NCBI RefSeq assembly: GCF_003131185.1
Contig: NZ_QFFU01000010.1
Location: 62,001 to 126,000, forward strand
Source: Pseudomonas ovata
GTDB lineage: Bacteria > Pseudomonadota > Gammaproteobacteria > Pseudomonadales > Pseudomonadaceae
Direction: 5' to 3'
DNA: 64,000 nucleotides
Under the pieces are notes generated by a model that searched no databases, was not told the DNA's origin, and worked only from the letters and a program-made list of their open reading frames with translations. A program made the translations under genes and the position numbers. Of this stretch, positions 8,609 to 18,098 are shown piece after piece (within the stretch, counting starts at the first letter, position 1; each line of letters starts with the position of its first letter).

Positions 8609-9493
8609 ATGCGCTTGATATCCACCCTTGTGCCGCTTGCGGCGTTGTCATTGAGTCTGACGTTCAGCGCCATGGCCACCGCCGATGAAGTCATGGCCCG
8701 TGAAGAAGGCCGCCTGCAGGAATCGATCAACAGTTACCGCAGCCAGGTGCAACCCTGTGCCGGGCAGGCCTCGGCCGAACTGCCGCCGCTGGCACGCGAT
8801 CCGCGCCTGATCATGCCGGTCAGCAACACCATCGATCTGCGCCAGGCCATGACCCAGGCGTCCTATCCGATGGTCACGGTGCAGGCCATCACCCTGTCGG
8901 GCCCGCGTGATGCCGAGGCCGCCATGCAGGCGATCCGCGAAAGCTTCTGCCAGGTGGTGCTCGACCCGCAATTCGTCGACATCGGTATCAGCCGCGAAGG
9001 CCGCGACTGGCGCATCGTGCTGGCTCGCCCGCTGCTGACCTCGCGCCTGGGCCCCTCGCAGAGCGAAGGCCAGGCCATTCTGAGTTTTCTCAATACTGCC
9101 CGCAGCCAGCCACGCCAATGTGGCGAGCAGGCGTTCAACGCGGCCGCCCCGCTGAGCTGGAACGCCAACCTGGCCGCCGCTGCCGAAGGTCACAGCCGCT
9201 CAATGGCCAACAACAACTTTTTCGACCACAAGGGCCGTAACGGCGATACCCCGGGTGATCGCGCCGAACTGGCCGGCTACCTGGGCCAGCAGATCGGCGA
9301 AAACATCGCCGCCGGGCAAGACAACGCGCGCAAGGTGGTCGACGGCTGGCTGGCCAGTCCCGGTCATTGCGCAGCCTTGATGAACCCTGGCTACAGCGAG
9401 GTGGGCGCCGCCTATGCCGCCGACCCGAAAAGCAATGCCGGTATCTACTGGACTGCGCTGTTCGGTGCCCCGGCACAAGAGACAGGCGAGTGA
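8609..9493 (+). CDS. Secreted CAP/SCP-domain (YkwD-like) protein
   Basis: The 294-residue product has a Sec signal peptide (MRLISTLVPLAALSLSLTF, probable cleavage after ATA near residue 26). The C-terminal CAP domain from about residue 165 contains SWNANLAAAAEGHS, FFDHKG, GENIAAG and SPGHCAALMNPGYSEVG, the last two being CAP signatures. The middle part is not recognised. Bacterial CAP proteins of this type are exported and their molecular job is mostly unknown. The start was placed at 8609 behind TAAGGGA; an upstream ATG at 8582 would spoil the signal peptide. Confidence 0.85.
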   Translation: MRLISTLVPLAALSLSLTFSAMATADEVMAREEGRLQESINSYRSQVQPCAGQASAELPPLARDPRLIMPVSNTIDLRQAMTQASYPMVTVQAITLSGPRDAEAAMQAIRESFCQVVLDPQFVDIGISREGRDWRIVLARPLLTSRLGPSQSEGQAILSFLNTARSQPRQCGEQAFNAAAPLSWNANLAAAAEGHSRSMANNNFFDHKGRNGDTPGDRAELAGYLGQQIGENIAAGQDNARKVVDGWLASPGHCAALMNPGYSEVGAAYAADPKSNAGIYWTALFGAPAQETGE

Positions 9494-9498
9494 GCGAT

Positions 9499-9548
9499 TC
9501 AGGGAATCTTGTGCGTCGGCTGCGGCCCAATCTCAAGTGATTCCCTGA
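9499..9548. repeat. 10-bp inverted repeat between CAP gene and small gene
   Basis: TCAGGGAATC at 9499-9508 is repeated as GATTCCCTGA at 9539-9548, with a 30-base loop. It lies between the stop of the CAP gene and the Shine-Dalgarno of the 54-residue gene. It could be a weak terminator or an mRNA structure near the small gene's leader. There is no T-run, so classical termination is unlikely. Confidence 0.45.
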
Positions 9549-9560
9549 TGGAGAACGACC

Positions 9561-9725
9561 ATGACTGCCGCGAATGATAAAGAACACGCGCAACGCGAAG
9601 ACCTCGACCACAAGCCGGAAAACGCCGGCAACGTGGGTGAGCAGAACAAGCAGGCCAATGAAAAAGGCGAGCAGCCAAGACCACGGGAGCAGTCCGATGG
9701 CACGGCCGAAGAAGGTCCTCAGTAG
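9561..9725 (+). CDS. 54-residue hydrophilic protein of unknown function
   Basis: A short ORF encodes a very polar peptide (MTAANDKEHAQREDLDHKPE... ending GTAEEGPQ) rich in Glu, Gln, Asn, Asp and Lys, without hydrophobic segments and probably disordered. GGAGA lies seven bases before the ATG, which supports translation. It ends two bases before the stop of the convergent LysR gene. Small hydrophilic proteins of this look are common in Pseudomonas and some are stress-induced, but I do not know this one's function. Confidence 0.6.
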   Translation: MTAANDKEHAQREDLDHKPENAGNVGEQNKQANEKGEQPRPREQSDGTAEEGPQ

Positions 9726-9726
9726 C

Positions 9727-10662
9727 TTATAACAGCCCTCTTGCCGCGCAGACCTTGACCACCTGCTCGCGCAGCCAGCCGTTGGCTTCCAGGCGTTCGG
9801 CCTGTTCGCTCCAGATCATGTCCAGGGTAAAGCCTGGCAACTGCGACGGCAGTTCGCACACGCCCAGCCAGGGCTCGTTGCCCAGCAGGGCTTCGATGCG
9901 TCGGGGCAGTGCCAGCACGCAATCGCTGCCTTCGAGCAGTTGCAGGGCCGCACGGTAGCTGTTGCTGCGCACGGCAATCTCGCGGGTCAGGCCCTGCTGG
10001 CGCAGCCAGCCATCGACCATGTTGTTGTCCGAGGTCCACGGCGTGGGGTAGACGTGCCGCCTGGCGGCGTAGGCCTCCAGCTCCAGCCGGGCATCGACCG
10101 GCAGGCTCTGGCGGTCCATCACGCCCACCAGATCGTCCTCGAGCAGCACCTGGCTGCACAACCCGGCCGGCAGTCGATGAAAACCCGGGCCAAAGCACAA
10201 GGCCAGGTCGTAGCGGCCATCCTGCAGGGCATCGGCCGGCAGGTCCCGGTCGAGCTTGTGCACATTGACGGTCACGGCAAACCCCGCCTCGTCGAAGCCG
10301 CGCATCAGGTGCGGCAACACCAGCAGTTCGAAATACTCCGGCGCACAGAGGTTGAAGGTGATGGCTTGCTGGCGCGGGTCGAAGGTCATCAGCCCGTCAT
10401 GGCACAGGTTGACCTGATGCAGGATCTGCTGCACATGACTGAGCATGGCCACCGCCTTGCGGGTCGGGTGCATGCCGTTGCGGGTGCTGATGAACAGGTC
10501 ATCGTCAAACTGGGCCCGCATTTTTTTCAGGCAGTAGCTGACGGTCGACTGGCTGACATGCAGCGCCTCGGACACCAGGGTCAGGTTGCGCTGCTCATAG
10601 ACCGACACGAAGACCATCAGGTCCTGCATGTCCAGTTTGCGAAGGGCGTTGCTGTTGAGCAT
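9727..10662 (-). CDS. LysR-family transcriptional regulator
   Basis: A 311-residue LysR regulator with the DNA-binding helix-turn-helix at about residues 12-70 (LMVFVSVYEQRNLTLVSEALHV, SQSTVSYCLKKMRAQFDDDLF) and an effector domain behind it. It follows the MFS gene on the same strand with only 58 bases between, so the two may be co-transcribed and the regulator may control that transporter. The N-terminal pattern resembles regulators of the NodD/PltR type, but the inducer is unknown. Confidence 0.88.
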   Translation of the reverse strand: MLNSNALRKLDMQDLMVFVSVYEQRNLTLVSEALHVSQSTVSYCLKKMRAQFDDDLFISTRNGMHPTRKAVAMLSHVQQILHQVNLCHDGLMTFDPRQQAITFNLCAPEYFELLVLPHLMRGFDEAGFAVTVNVHKLDRDLPADALQDGRYDLALCFGPGFHRLPAGLCSQVLLEDDLVGVMDRQSLPVDARLELEAYAARRHVYPTPWTSDNNMVDGWLRQQGLTREIAVRSNSYRAALQLLEGSDCVLALPRRIEALLGNEPWLGVCELPSQLPGFTLDMIWSEQAERLEANGWLREQVVKVCAARGLL

Positions 10663-10720
10663 GGTGAGGTCTCGCCGGCGCTGATCGGATCCGCCGATAG
10701 CACAATAGCATCAAACCCTT

Positions 10721-11956
10721 TCAGACGGCAGGCACCGGCGCCTTCTCTGCCTTGACTTGCAGGTGGCGGGCATAGGTCCGCGGGTCGAAACGCACCACCA
10801 TCGCCAGCATGACCGCGACCACGACCAGCAATGACCACCAGGCGGTACTGAAGCTGCCCAGTTGGTCGCGCAGTATCCCGGCCAGCAAGGGCGACAGGCT
10901 GGCGATCAGGTAACCGATGCCCTGCACGAACGCGGTCAAGGCCCCGGCGCCTTGCGGGTCCTCCACATGGTCCATGGACACGATCAGGCTCATGGGAAAC
11001 AACCCGCCAATGCCCAGCCCCAACAGGCTGGCCCACACCAGGCTGGCCTGTTGCGGCGCCAGGATCAGGCCGGCAAAGCCGCACAGCATCAAGCCCAGCA
11101 ACGCCGCCACGACCCGGCGCTTGTCGCGGCTGCGGTTGGCCAGGGCCGGCACCACCAGCCCCGATACCACTTCCATCAGGGTCAGGTAGCCCAGCAGCAG
11201 GCCGGCGTGTTGCTCGCTCCAGCCCTGCTCCACGTAATAAGGCGCCAGCCAGGCCAGTACACAGGTGTAGGCCGCCGTGCCCAGGCCGAAGAACACGCCC
11301 AGCGTCCAGGCCCGCGGCACACGGGCAAACGAAACCCCACGCGTGGAGACCGGCGCGCTGCCGTCGTGCAGGCGGCGGCGCTGCCAGGTCCACAGCATCA
11401 GGCCCACACCTGCCAAAACCGCCCAGATGGCCAGCGCCACCCGCCAACTGCCGGTCAGGCTCAGCACCGAGGGCGCCAGTGACGCCGACAGCGCCGCGCC
11501 GCCCATGATCGCTGTCACGTACAGCCCCATGCACAGCGACACATGGTCCTTGAAGCGGGTCTTGATCAGGGTTGGCATCAAGGCCTGGACCATGGCAATG
11601 CCAACACCTGCCAGCACGGCGCTGACAATCAGGTACAGGCTGGAGTCGGCAAACAGACGTGCCACGGTGGCCAGGCCGATCACCCACAGCGACAGGCTGA
11701 TGCTGCGGTACAGCCCCAAATGGCCGGCCAGGCGCAGGCCGAAGAACATCGCCAGCCCCATGGCCATGACCGGCAGCATGGTCAGCAGCGACGCCAGGCC
11801 GAACCCCAGCGGTATCTCCAGGCGAATCGCCGACAGCAAAGGCCCCACCGCGGCCATCGACGGGCGCAGGTTCAGGGCGACACCGATCAGGCAGGCCAGC
11901 AGCCCGAAGCGCTGCAGGCGGGTCATGGGCAATGGGGGGCTTGGGGCGTCTTGCAC
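10721..11956 (-). CDS. MFS transporter, CynX/NimT family
   Basis: This 411-residue protein has twelve predicted membrane helices. Helix 1 reads LLACLIGVALNLRPSMAAVGPLL; the LNLRP element is typical of the CynX/NimT (cyanate/nitroimidazole) branch of the major facilitator superfamily. The substrate cannot be assigned; members export or import small polar compounds. The LysR gene immediately downstream on the same strand is a likely regulator. The start was taken at 11956, with GGAGAAC upstream on the minus strand as ribosome-binding site. Confidence 0.85.
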   Translation of the reverse strand: MQDAPSPPLPMTRLQRFGLLACLIGVALNLRPSMAAVGPLLSAIRLEIPLGFGLASLLTMLPVMAMGLAMFFGLRLAGHLGLYRSISLSLWVIGLATVARLFADSSLYLIVSAVLAGVGIAMVQALMPTLIKTRFKDHVSLCMGLYVTAIMGGAALSASLAPSVLSLTGSWRVALAIWAVLAGVGLMLWTWQRRRLHDGSAPVSTRGVSFARVPRAWTLGVFFGLGTAAYTCVLAWLAPYYVEQGWSEQHAGLLLGYLTLMEVVSGLVVPALANRSRDKRRVVAALLGLMLCGFAGLILAPQQASLVWASLLGLGIGGLFPMSLIVSMDHVEDPQGAGALTAFVQGIGYLIASLSPLLAGILRDQLGSFSTAWWSLLVVVAVMLAMVVRFDPRTYARHLQVKAEKAPVPAV

Positions 11957-12049
11957 GGGGTTCTCCTGTCCGGGTCAGGCCCTCATTAGGCAAAACGGTG
12001 CACGACGGGTGCAAATCAGAAAACAGCGCGTCCTATCGAAAAATCAGGA

Positions 12050-13153
12050 TCAGGCGTTCTGCCGCCGACCGGCGCAATGGCCGCTGCACCGCAACGGGCT
12101 CGCCTTGGGCTGTACGCCAGGCTCGGGCGCCTCGTCGACCTCCAGCCACCAGGTGTCGCCGTGGCTGGGGTATTGCAGATAAAACGCCTGCCCCATCCTC
12201 GGTGTGGTGATGTTGACGTTGTTCTCCCAGGCCAGCGCCAGGATGCGGTCGAACGGTTCGTGCCATTCGTGCATGGCCAGGTCGAAGGTGCCGTTATGGA
12301 TCGGCAGCAACCAGCGCCCGCGCAGGTCCTTGTGCGCCTGCAGGGTTTCTTCAGGCTGCATGTGCACCATGGGCCATTGCACGTTATAGGCCCCGGTTTC
12401 CATCAGGGTCAGGTCGAACGGCCCATACTGCTCGCCGATCAGCTTGAAGCCATCGAAATAACCGGTGTCGCCACTGAAGAAGATCCGCTGCGAACCGTCG
12501 ATGATTGTCCAGGAACACCACAGGCTGCGATTGCTGTCCCACAGGCTGCGCCCGGAAAAATGCTGTGACGGGGTGGCAATGAATTCGATGCCCGCCACTT
12601 CTGTGGACTGCCACCAGTTCAACTGACGCACCTTGCCGGCCGGCACGCCCCATTGCACCAAGGTGTCGCCCACGCCCAGCGGCGCCAGGAAATATGCGGT
12701 TCGGGCTTGAAGGGCCTGGATGGTCATGTGGTCCAGGTGATCGTAATGGTTGTGCGAGAGGATCACCGCCTCCAGCGGCGGCAAGTCGGCAAGGCTGATC
12801 GGTGGCTGGTGAAAGCGCTCGGGACCGGCCCATTGCACCGGCGAGGCCCGCTCGGCGAACACCGGGTCGGTCAGCCAGAATTTGCCGCGCAGCTTGAGCA
12901 GTACGGTGGAGTGGCCCAGGCGCCAGACACTGTTGTCGGGCGCCGCCAGCAATTGCTGGCGCGACAAGGCCTGCACGGGAATCGGACCGGCCGGCCGGGT
13001 GCCGGCGGGTTTATTGAACAACTGGTCCCAGAACACGCCCAGGGTGCGCATCAGGCTCAGGGGCTTCATCGCCGCCTGATTACGGTAGCGCCCCTGCTCG
13101 CGAGGCAAGACAGGCAAGGTCGTGACGTCCGGGGTTCGGTGGGTCTTGGCCAT
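12050..13153 (-). CDS. MBL-fold metal-dependent hydrolase (NAPE-PLD/UlaG-like)
   Basis: The 367-residue product has the metallo-beta-lactamase metal motif SHNHYDHLDH at about residues 132-141, then GDTGYFDGF and the late His in IHNGTFDLAMHEWHEP, all typical of the Zn-dependent NAPE-PLD/RomA/UlaG branch. No convincing signal peptide is present. Substrates of bacterial members are often lipids or phosphoesters, but none can be named here. It is divergent from the TetR gene, and the shared 160-bp gap holds a near-perfect palindrome, so TetR repression of this gene is likely. Confidence 0.85.
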   Translation of the reverse strand: MAKTHRTPDVTTLPVLPREQGRYRNQAAMKPLSLMRTLGVFWDQLFNKPAGTRPAGPIPVQALSRQQLLAAPDNSVWRLGHSTVLLKLRGKFWLTDPVFAERASPVQWAGPERFHQPPISLADLPPLEAVILSHNHYDHLDHMTIQALQARTAYFLAPLGVGDTLVQWGVPAGKVRQLNWWQSTEVAGIEFIATPSQHFSGRSLWDSNRSLWCSWTIIDGSQRIFFSGDTGYFDGFKLIGEQYGPFDLTLMETGAYNVQWPMVHMQPEETLQAHKDLRGRWLLPIHNGTFDLAMHEWHEPFDRILALAWENNVNITTPRMGQAFYLQYPSHGDTWWLEVDEAPEPGVQPKASPLRCSGHCAGRRQNA

Positions 13154-13210
13154 GGGGCGCAGCTCCTTGGGTGTGCGAATGACGATGAAGGCAAGGTAAC
13201 AAGACGAAAC

Positions 13211-13279
13211 AATTACACTACACGGTGTAGTTTTAAGCTTGCAGGAATGCGTGAGGCAAGTAAACTGCCGAGTGTAATT
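13211..13279. promoter_or_regulatory. Candidate TetR operator with a flanking inverted repeat
   Basis: ACTACACGGTGTAGT at 13217-13231 is a 15-bp palindrome, perfect except for its central base. In addition AATTACACT at 13211-13219 recurs as its exact reverse complement AGTGTAATT at 13271-13279. Both lie between the divergent MBL-hydrolase and TetR starts. TetR-type repressors usually bind such 15-16 bp palindromes, so autoregulation plus control of the hydrolase is inferred. Confidence 0.6.
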
Positions 13280-13312
13280 TTCTCTAAACGCACGTTTGAA
13301 GCCACGGACCTT

Positions 13313-13924
13313 ATGAGCACCCCCCTACGCCTGACCGACCAGAAACGCGAAGCCATTGTCCTGGCAGCCATTGCCGAGTTTCGCGACCGGGGGTTCGAAG
13401 TCACCAGCATGGACCGTATTGCCGCCCGTGCGCAGGTGTCCAAGCGCACGGTCTATAACCATTTTCCGAGCAAGGAAGAACTGTTCGCCGAGATCCTCCA
13501 GCGCCTGTGGATCTGCGCGGCGCCCCGGCCCGACGCGGCCTACAGCGCAGAGCGCGGCTTGCGCGAGCAATTGCGCGACCTGCTGCAGGTCAAGATGGAC
13601 ACGCTCAACGACAGCAACTTCCTGGACCTGGCCCGTGTGGTGCTGGGGGCGACCATGCATTCGCCGGACCGCGCCCAGGACTGGATGAACCGCCTCAATG
13701 AGCGTGAAGAAACCTTCACCGTGTGGATCCGTGCGGCCCAGCAGGATGGCCGTCTCAAGACCGTCGACCCGGACTTTGCCGCCACCCAGATCCACGCCCT
13801 GCTCAAGGCCTTTGCCTTCTGGCCACAACTGACTCTCAACGCCCCGTTGCTGGACGAACAAAAACGCCATGATGTCGTGGAGTCGGCGCTGGACCTGTTT
13901 CTGGGCTGGTATCAGTTGTCTTGA
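13313..13924 (+). CDS. TetR/AcrR-family transcriptional regulator
   Basis: From the ATG at 13313 the product has 203 residues. The N-terminal TetR helix-turn-helix is clear: FRDRGFEVTSMDRIAARAQV then SKRTVYNHFPSKEELFAEIL, at about residues 22-62. The C-terminal ligand domain is of the AcrR/TetR_C type (LTLNAPLLDEQKRHDVVESAL near the end). The frame is open far upstream, but the family N-terminus and the operator position argue for 13313. It probably represses itself and the divergent MBL-fold hydrolase. Confidence 0.87.
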   Translation: MSTPLRLTDQKREAIVLAAIAEFRDRGFEVTSMDRIAARAQVSKRTVYNHFPSKEELFAEILQRLWICAAPRPDAAYSAERGLREQLRDLLQVKMDTLNDSNFLDLARVVLGATMHSPDRAQDWMNRLNEREETFTVWIRAAQQDGRLKTVDPDFAATQIHALLKAFAFWPQLTLNAPLLDEQKRHDVVESALDLFLGWYQLS

Positions 13925-13960
13925 ATCAGGGTCCGAGTCAGAACTCATGACCCATGCACC

Positions 13961-15247
13961 CTACCCCACCACCCGTCCCCGGCATTCGCCAAAGCCGATC
14001 GACACCTGCCCTTCACCCCGGCAGCGGGCGCGCAGGATCACTTCGTCGCCGTCTTGCAGAAACCGTCGTTCTTCGCCGTTATCCAGCACCACGGCCTGTT
14101 GGCCGCCCAGGGTCATTTCCAGCAGGCTGCCCCGTTCACTGGCCTGCGGACCGGACAAGGTGCCAGTGCCCAGCAGGTCCCCGGCCTGCAGCTTGCAGCC
14201 GTTGACGCTGTGGTGGGTGATCATTTGCGCCACGGTCCAGTACATGTGCAGGCTGTTGCTCAGCCCCAGGCGTTGCGGCGGCGTCCCTTGCTGGCGCATG
14301 CGCTCGGTAAGCAGCAGCACCTCAAGCTCGATGTCCAGCGCGCCGCCCTGCTGGTCGGCCGGATCGAGCAGATAGTCCAGAGGCGCCGGGTCGCCGGCCG
14401 GTCGCGCCGGTTGTGCACGGCGAAACGGCGCCAGTGCCTCGGCGCTGACCACCCAGGGTGACAGGCTGGTGGCAAAGCTCTTGGACAGGAACGGCCCCAA
14501 AGGCTGGTATTCCCAGGCCTGGACATCACGCGCCGACCAGTCGTTGAGCAGGCAGAAACCGGCAATGTGCCCGGGCGCATCGGCAATGGCGATGGCCTGG
14601 CCCTGTGTATTGCCGGGTCCGACCCAGACACCCAGCTCCAGCTCATAGTCCAGCCGGCGACACGCCGCCAGCACCGGCACCGACTCACCCGGCGGCAGGA
14701 TCTGGCCATGGGGCCGGCTGATCGGCGTGCCGGAAACACACAGGGTCGACGCCCGCCCGTGGTAGGCGATGGGCACGTACTTGTAGTTGGGCAGCAACGG
14801 GTTGTCCGGGCGAAACAGGGTGCCGACATTCGTGGCGTGATGAATGCCGACATAGAAGTCGGTGTAGTCGCCTGCCTGTGCAGGCAGATGCATGTGGCAC
14901 TCGCTCATGGGCACCAGGCAGGCCGCCAGCGCCTGGGGGTGCGGGCTGTCCTGGTCAAACAGCACCTGCAAGGCGCGGCGCAGTGCCTGCCAGGCCGGTG
15001 CGCCCAAGGCAAAGTAGGCATTGAGGCTCGGCCCACTGGCGATGTGGGCAACCGTGTGGGCCAGCCCTTCGAACCACCCGGCCTGCACGGCCGCCCCCAG
15101 GTCCAGCACCTGGTCGCCGATGGCTACCCCGCCCCGACGGCGCTCATCACCATGGCTGAAAATACCCAGCGGCAGGTTCTGCAAGGGAAAGTCCGGGTGA
15201 CCGTTGGCAGAGGCCAGCCAGCTGCGGCGTTGCATCGCAGTGATCAT
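13961..15247 (-). CDS. fahA: Fumarylacetoacetase
   Basis: The enzyme hydrolyses fumarylacetoacetate to fumarate and acetoacetate, the last step of tyrosine/homogentisate breakdown. The 428-residue length fits the family. Visible signatures are [19 protein letters not shown] (metal and catalytic His region of the C-terminal domain), [11 protein letters not shown] and [18 protein letters not shown]. The ATG at 15247 overlaps the hmgA stop (ATGA), which fixes the start and shows translational coupling; the open frame further upstream lies inside hmgA. The Mg2+/Ca2+ ligands appear intact. Confidence 0.95.
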   Translation of the reverse strand: MITAMQRRSWLASANGHPDFPLQNLPLGIFSHGDERRRGGVAIGDQVLDLGAAVQAGWFEGLAHTVAHIASGPSLNAYFALGAPAWQALRRALQVLFDQDSPHPQALAACLVPMSECHMHLPAQAGDYTDFYVGIHHATNVGTLFRPDNPLLPNYKYVPIAYHGRASTLCVSGTPISRPHGQILPPGESVPVLAACRRLDYELELGVWVGPGNTQGQAIAIADAPGHIAGFCLLNDWSARDVQAWEYQPLGPFLSKSFATSLSPWVVSAEALAPFRRAQPARPAGDPAPLDYLLDPADQQGGALDIELEVLLLTERMRQQGTPPQRLGLSNSLHMYWTVAQMITHHSVNGCKLQAGDLLGTGTLSGPQASERGSLLEMTLGGQQAVVLDNGEERRFLQDGDEVILRARCRGEGQVSIGFGECRGRVVG

Positions 15248-16542
15248 GCCTGCGGCTCCCGCCCGAAGGTGCGGGCCATGCCGTCCCAACAGTGATCGTA
15301 ATCGTTTTGCAGTTGCGGGCACGCCAGCGCATGGTGGCTGGGCCGCAGGACCTTGCCGGTCTCGAACATGAACGCCAGGGTATTTTCGATCTTGTGCGGC
15401 ACCAGGTCAGCGGCCATCGCGTTCTGCACCGTGAGGTGATCGGGGCCGTGGGCACTCATGCAGTTGTGCAACGACGCACCGCCGGGCATGAAGCCTGCCG
15501 CCTTGGCATCGTAGATACCTTCGATCAGGCCCATGAATTCGTTCATCCGGTTGCGATGAAACCACGGCGGGCGGAAGGTGTTCTGCGCCACCATCCAGCG
15601 TGGCGGGAAGATCACGAAATCGACATTGGCCTGGCCCGGCACGGCGCCCGGTGAGGTCAGCACGGTAAAGATCGACGGGTCCGGGTGATCGAAGCTGACC
15701 GTGCCCAGGGTATTGAACTGGCGCAGGTCATAGCGGTACGGCACGTTATTGCCGTGCCAGCCGACCACGTCGAACGGGGAATGGCTCAAGGTGGTGGTCC
15801 ATAGCCTGCCGAGAAACTTCTGCACCAGCGCCACCGGTTCCTGGCGATCCTCGAACCAGGCGCACGGGGCCTGGAAGTCGCGCGGATTGGCCAGGCCATT
15901 GCTGCCGATCGGCCCCAGCTCCGGCAGGCGCAACGGGCAGCCATGGTTCTCGCAGATATAGCCACGTGCCGTGGCATCGAGCAGGTGCACACTGAATTTC
16001 AGCCCGCGTGGCAGCACCACGATCTGCTGTGGCGCCACCTCGATCAGGCCCAGTTCGGTGATGATGCGCAGGCGTCCCTGCTGCGGCACGATCAGCCATT
16101 CGCCGTCGGCATTGAACAGCGCGCGCTGCATCGACTGGTTGGCACCGTACACATAGACGCTGACCCCTTCGGCCTGCTCGGCGGCGGCGGTACGCGCCAG
16201 GGCCACCAGGCCATCAAGAAAGTCGGTGGGCTCGGCCGGTACGTCGAAGGCGTTCCAGCGCAATCGGTTGGGGGTCGGCGTGCCGTCCTCGCTGCCACGG
16301 ATCTGACGCGCCAGTGGCGTGTAGGCCGGGTGGGCCGCCGACGGCATGATCCGGTACATCCAGGTACGCCGCGCTTCGCTGCGCGGCACGGTGAAGGCGG
16401 TGCCGGAAAACTGCTCGGCGTACAGCCCCAGTGCCGGGCGCTGCGGCGAGTTCTGCCCGACCGGCACCGCGCCGGGCAGCGCCTCGCTGGTGAAATGGTT
16501 GCCAAAGCCGGATTGGTAGTTCAAGGCAGGCAGGGTTGTCAT
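15244..16542 (-). CDS. hmgA: Homogentisate 1,2-dioxygenase
   Basis: This Fe(II) enzyme opens the ring of homogentisate to maleylacetoacetate. The 432-residue length matches Pseudomonas HmgA. The metal motifs are visible near residue 327 ([16 protein letters not shown], with His and Glu ligands) and near residue 364 (SAHGPDH). The N-terminus [18 protein letters not shown] is characteristic. The ATG at 16542 is preceded by AGGAG at proper spacing on the minus strand; upstream in-frame Met codons overlap hpd and were rejected. It sits between hpd and fahA in one operon. Confidence 0.96.
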   Translation of the reverse strand: MTTLPALNYQSGFGNHFTSEALPGAVPVGQNSPQRPALGLYAEQFSGTAFTVPRSEARRTWMYRIMPSAAHPAYTPLARQIRGSEDGTPTPNRLRWNAFDVPAEPTDFLDGLVALARTAAAEQAEGVSVYVYGANQSMQRALFNADGEWLIVPQQGRLRIITELGLIEVAPQQIVVLPRGLKFSVHLLDATARGYICENHGCPLRLPELGPIGSNGLANPRDFQAPCAWFEDRQEPVALVQKFLGRLWTTTLSHSPFDVVGWHGNNVPYRYDLRQFNTLGTVSFDHPDPSIFTVLTSPGAVPGQANVDFVIFPPRWMVAQNTFRPPWFHRNRMNEFMGLIEGIYDAKAAGFMPGGASLHNCMSAHGPDHLTVQNAMAADLVPHKIENTLAFMFETGKVLRPSHHALACPQLQNDYDHCWDGMARTFGREPQA

Positions 16543-16577
16543 GGCGGTCTCCTGATGTTGTTCTTGTGCCATCGCCA

Positions 16578-17654
16578 TCATTCGCTTGCCAGCACCCCAC
16601 GCCGCACCTGATCACGCTCGATGGACTCGAACAGCGCTTTGAAATTGCCCTCGCCAAAGCCCTCATCGCCCTTGCGCTGGATGAATTCGAAAAACACCGG
16701 CCCCAGCAAGGTCCCGGAAAAGATCTGCAGCAACAGCCGGTGCTGGCCGCCTTCGCAGGTGCCGTCCAGCAGGATGCCACGGGCCTTGAGCTGGTCTGCG
16801 GGCTCGCCATGCCCCGGCAGGCGTTCTTCGAGCATGTCGTAGTAAGTGTCCGGCGGTGGCGTCATGAACGGCATGCCCAACGCCTTGAGTGCGTCCCAGG
16901 TCTTGAGCAGGTCATCGGTGCAGAACGCCACATGCTGGATGCCTTCGCCGTTGAACTGCATCAGGAACTCTTCGATCTGCCCGGCACCGCGTGACGATTC
17001 TTCGTTGAGCGGAATGCGGATCATGCCGTCAGGGGCGCTCATGGCCCGTGAAGTCAGGCCGGTGTATTCGCCCTTGATGTCGAAGTAGCGCAGCTCGCGA
17101 AAATTGAACAGTTTTTCATAGAACCCGGCCCAGTAGGCCATGCGCCCGCGGTACACATTGTGGGTCAGGTGATCGATGAACCTGAGCCCGGCGCCCACCG
17201 GGTGACGATCGACGCCTTCGATGAAATTGAAGTCGATGTCATAGATCGAGGTGCCTTCGCCAAACCGGTCGATCAGGTACAGCGGCGCGCCACCGATGCC
17301 CTTGATCGCCGGCAGGCGCAACTCCATGGGGCCGACGGCGATGTCCAGCGGCTGGGCACCCAGTGCCAGGGCGCGCTCGTAGGCCTTGTGCGAGTCCTTG
17401 ACCCGGAACGCCATGCCGCACACCGAAGGCCCATGCTCGGCAGCAAAGTACGACGCCAGGCTGTGCGGTTCATTATTGAGAATCAGGTTGATATCGCCCT
17501 GGCGGTACAGGCTCACCGCCTTGGAGCGATGAATCGCCACTTCGGTAAAGCCCAGTTTGTGCAGCACCGGCTCCAGAATGCCAGGCGCGGGCGCGGCCAG
17601 CTCAATGAATTCAAAGCCCATCAGGCCCATCGGGTTGTCGTAGAGATCAGCCAT
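16578..17654 (-). CDS. hpd: 4-hydroxyphenylpyruvate dioxygenase
   Basis: The enzyme converts 4-hydroxyphenylpyruvate to homogentisate. The 358-residue length equals the classic Pseudomonas enzyme, and the 2-His-1-Glu iron ligands are at H162 (DHLTHNV), H241 (QHVAFCTDD) and E323 ([10 protein letters not shown]). The ATG at 17654 follows AAGGAG on the minus strand. It is first in the hpd-hmgA-fahA operon, with 35 bases to hmgA. Maleylacetoacetate isomerase and an IclR-type HmgR regulator, which often accompany hmgA in Pseudomonas, are not in this neighbourhood. Confidence 0.95.
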   Translation of the reverse strand: MADLYDNPMGLMGFEFIELAAPAPGILEPVLHKLGFTEVAIHRSKAVSLYRQGDINLILNNEPHSLASYFAAEHGPSVCGMAFRVKDSHKAYERALALGAQPLDIAVGPMELRLPAIKGIGGAPLYLIDRFGEGTSIYDIDFNFIEGVDRHPVGAGLRFIDHLTHNVYRGRMAYWAGFYEKLFNFRELRYFDIKGEYTGLTSRAMSAPDGMIRIPLNEESSRGAGQIEEFLMQFNGEGIQHVAFCTDDLLKTWDALKALGMPFMTPPPDTYYDMLEERLPGHGEPADQLKARGILLDGTCEGGQHRLLLQIFSGTLLGPVFFEFIQRKGDEGFGEGNFKALFESIERDQVRRGVLASE

Positions 17655-18098
17655 GGTCTGGCTCCTTGCAGAAAAGTGAACACGCGGGTTTTCAGGGGGT
17701 GCCCCCTGGGTGGCGTTCAGCTTTTGCGAGGCGGCGCGCACGAGATACCTCGCACGCTGCGGGCGAGGAAGTCTCCGAATAGCAACTGCAAGGCGAGGAT
17801 TTTCATTCCCTGAGACTAGCCTGAGTCAAGCGCTGTGCATAGCGCGGCAAACCATTGACTTTGCCAGAGCGCGGCGACGAACGTAAAAGTGCTTTATAAG
17901 CCTTTGAATCGTCGAGACTTTACCAATGCATTGGCCGCACTGCCGAGGCACTGGCAGGCGCAGACCGGCAGTTTGTGCATGGACAATCCAGGCGCTGCGC
18001 CACAATGATCAGGCGTATTGCCGTTCAGGCAGCAGCCGCTATGCTGCCAACCTTGATCGCGTACAGGGCACCCGTTGCCCCATTGAAAAGGATGCTGC
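17655..18098. other. Divergent intergenic region between hpd and glcG
   Basis: This 444-bp gap must hold the promoters of the tyrosine operon (minus strand) and of the glcG pair (plus strand). GTAAA and TTTAT half-sites near 17883-17895 faintly recall the PhhR box (TGTAAA-N6-TTTACA), but the match is poor. No ORF, repeat or RNA gene was recognised. Confidence 0.4.

Noticed and set aside
17882..17898. Possible PhhR box before hpd
   Set aside because: Only partial half-site agreement with TGTAAA-N6-TTTACA and wrong spacing; recorded only as a remark in the gap entry.
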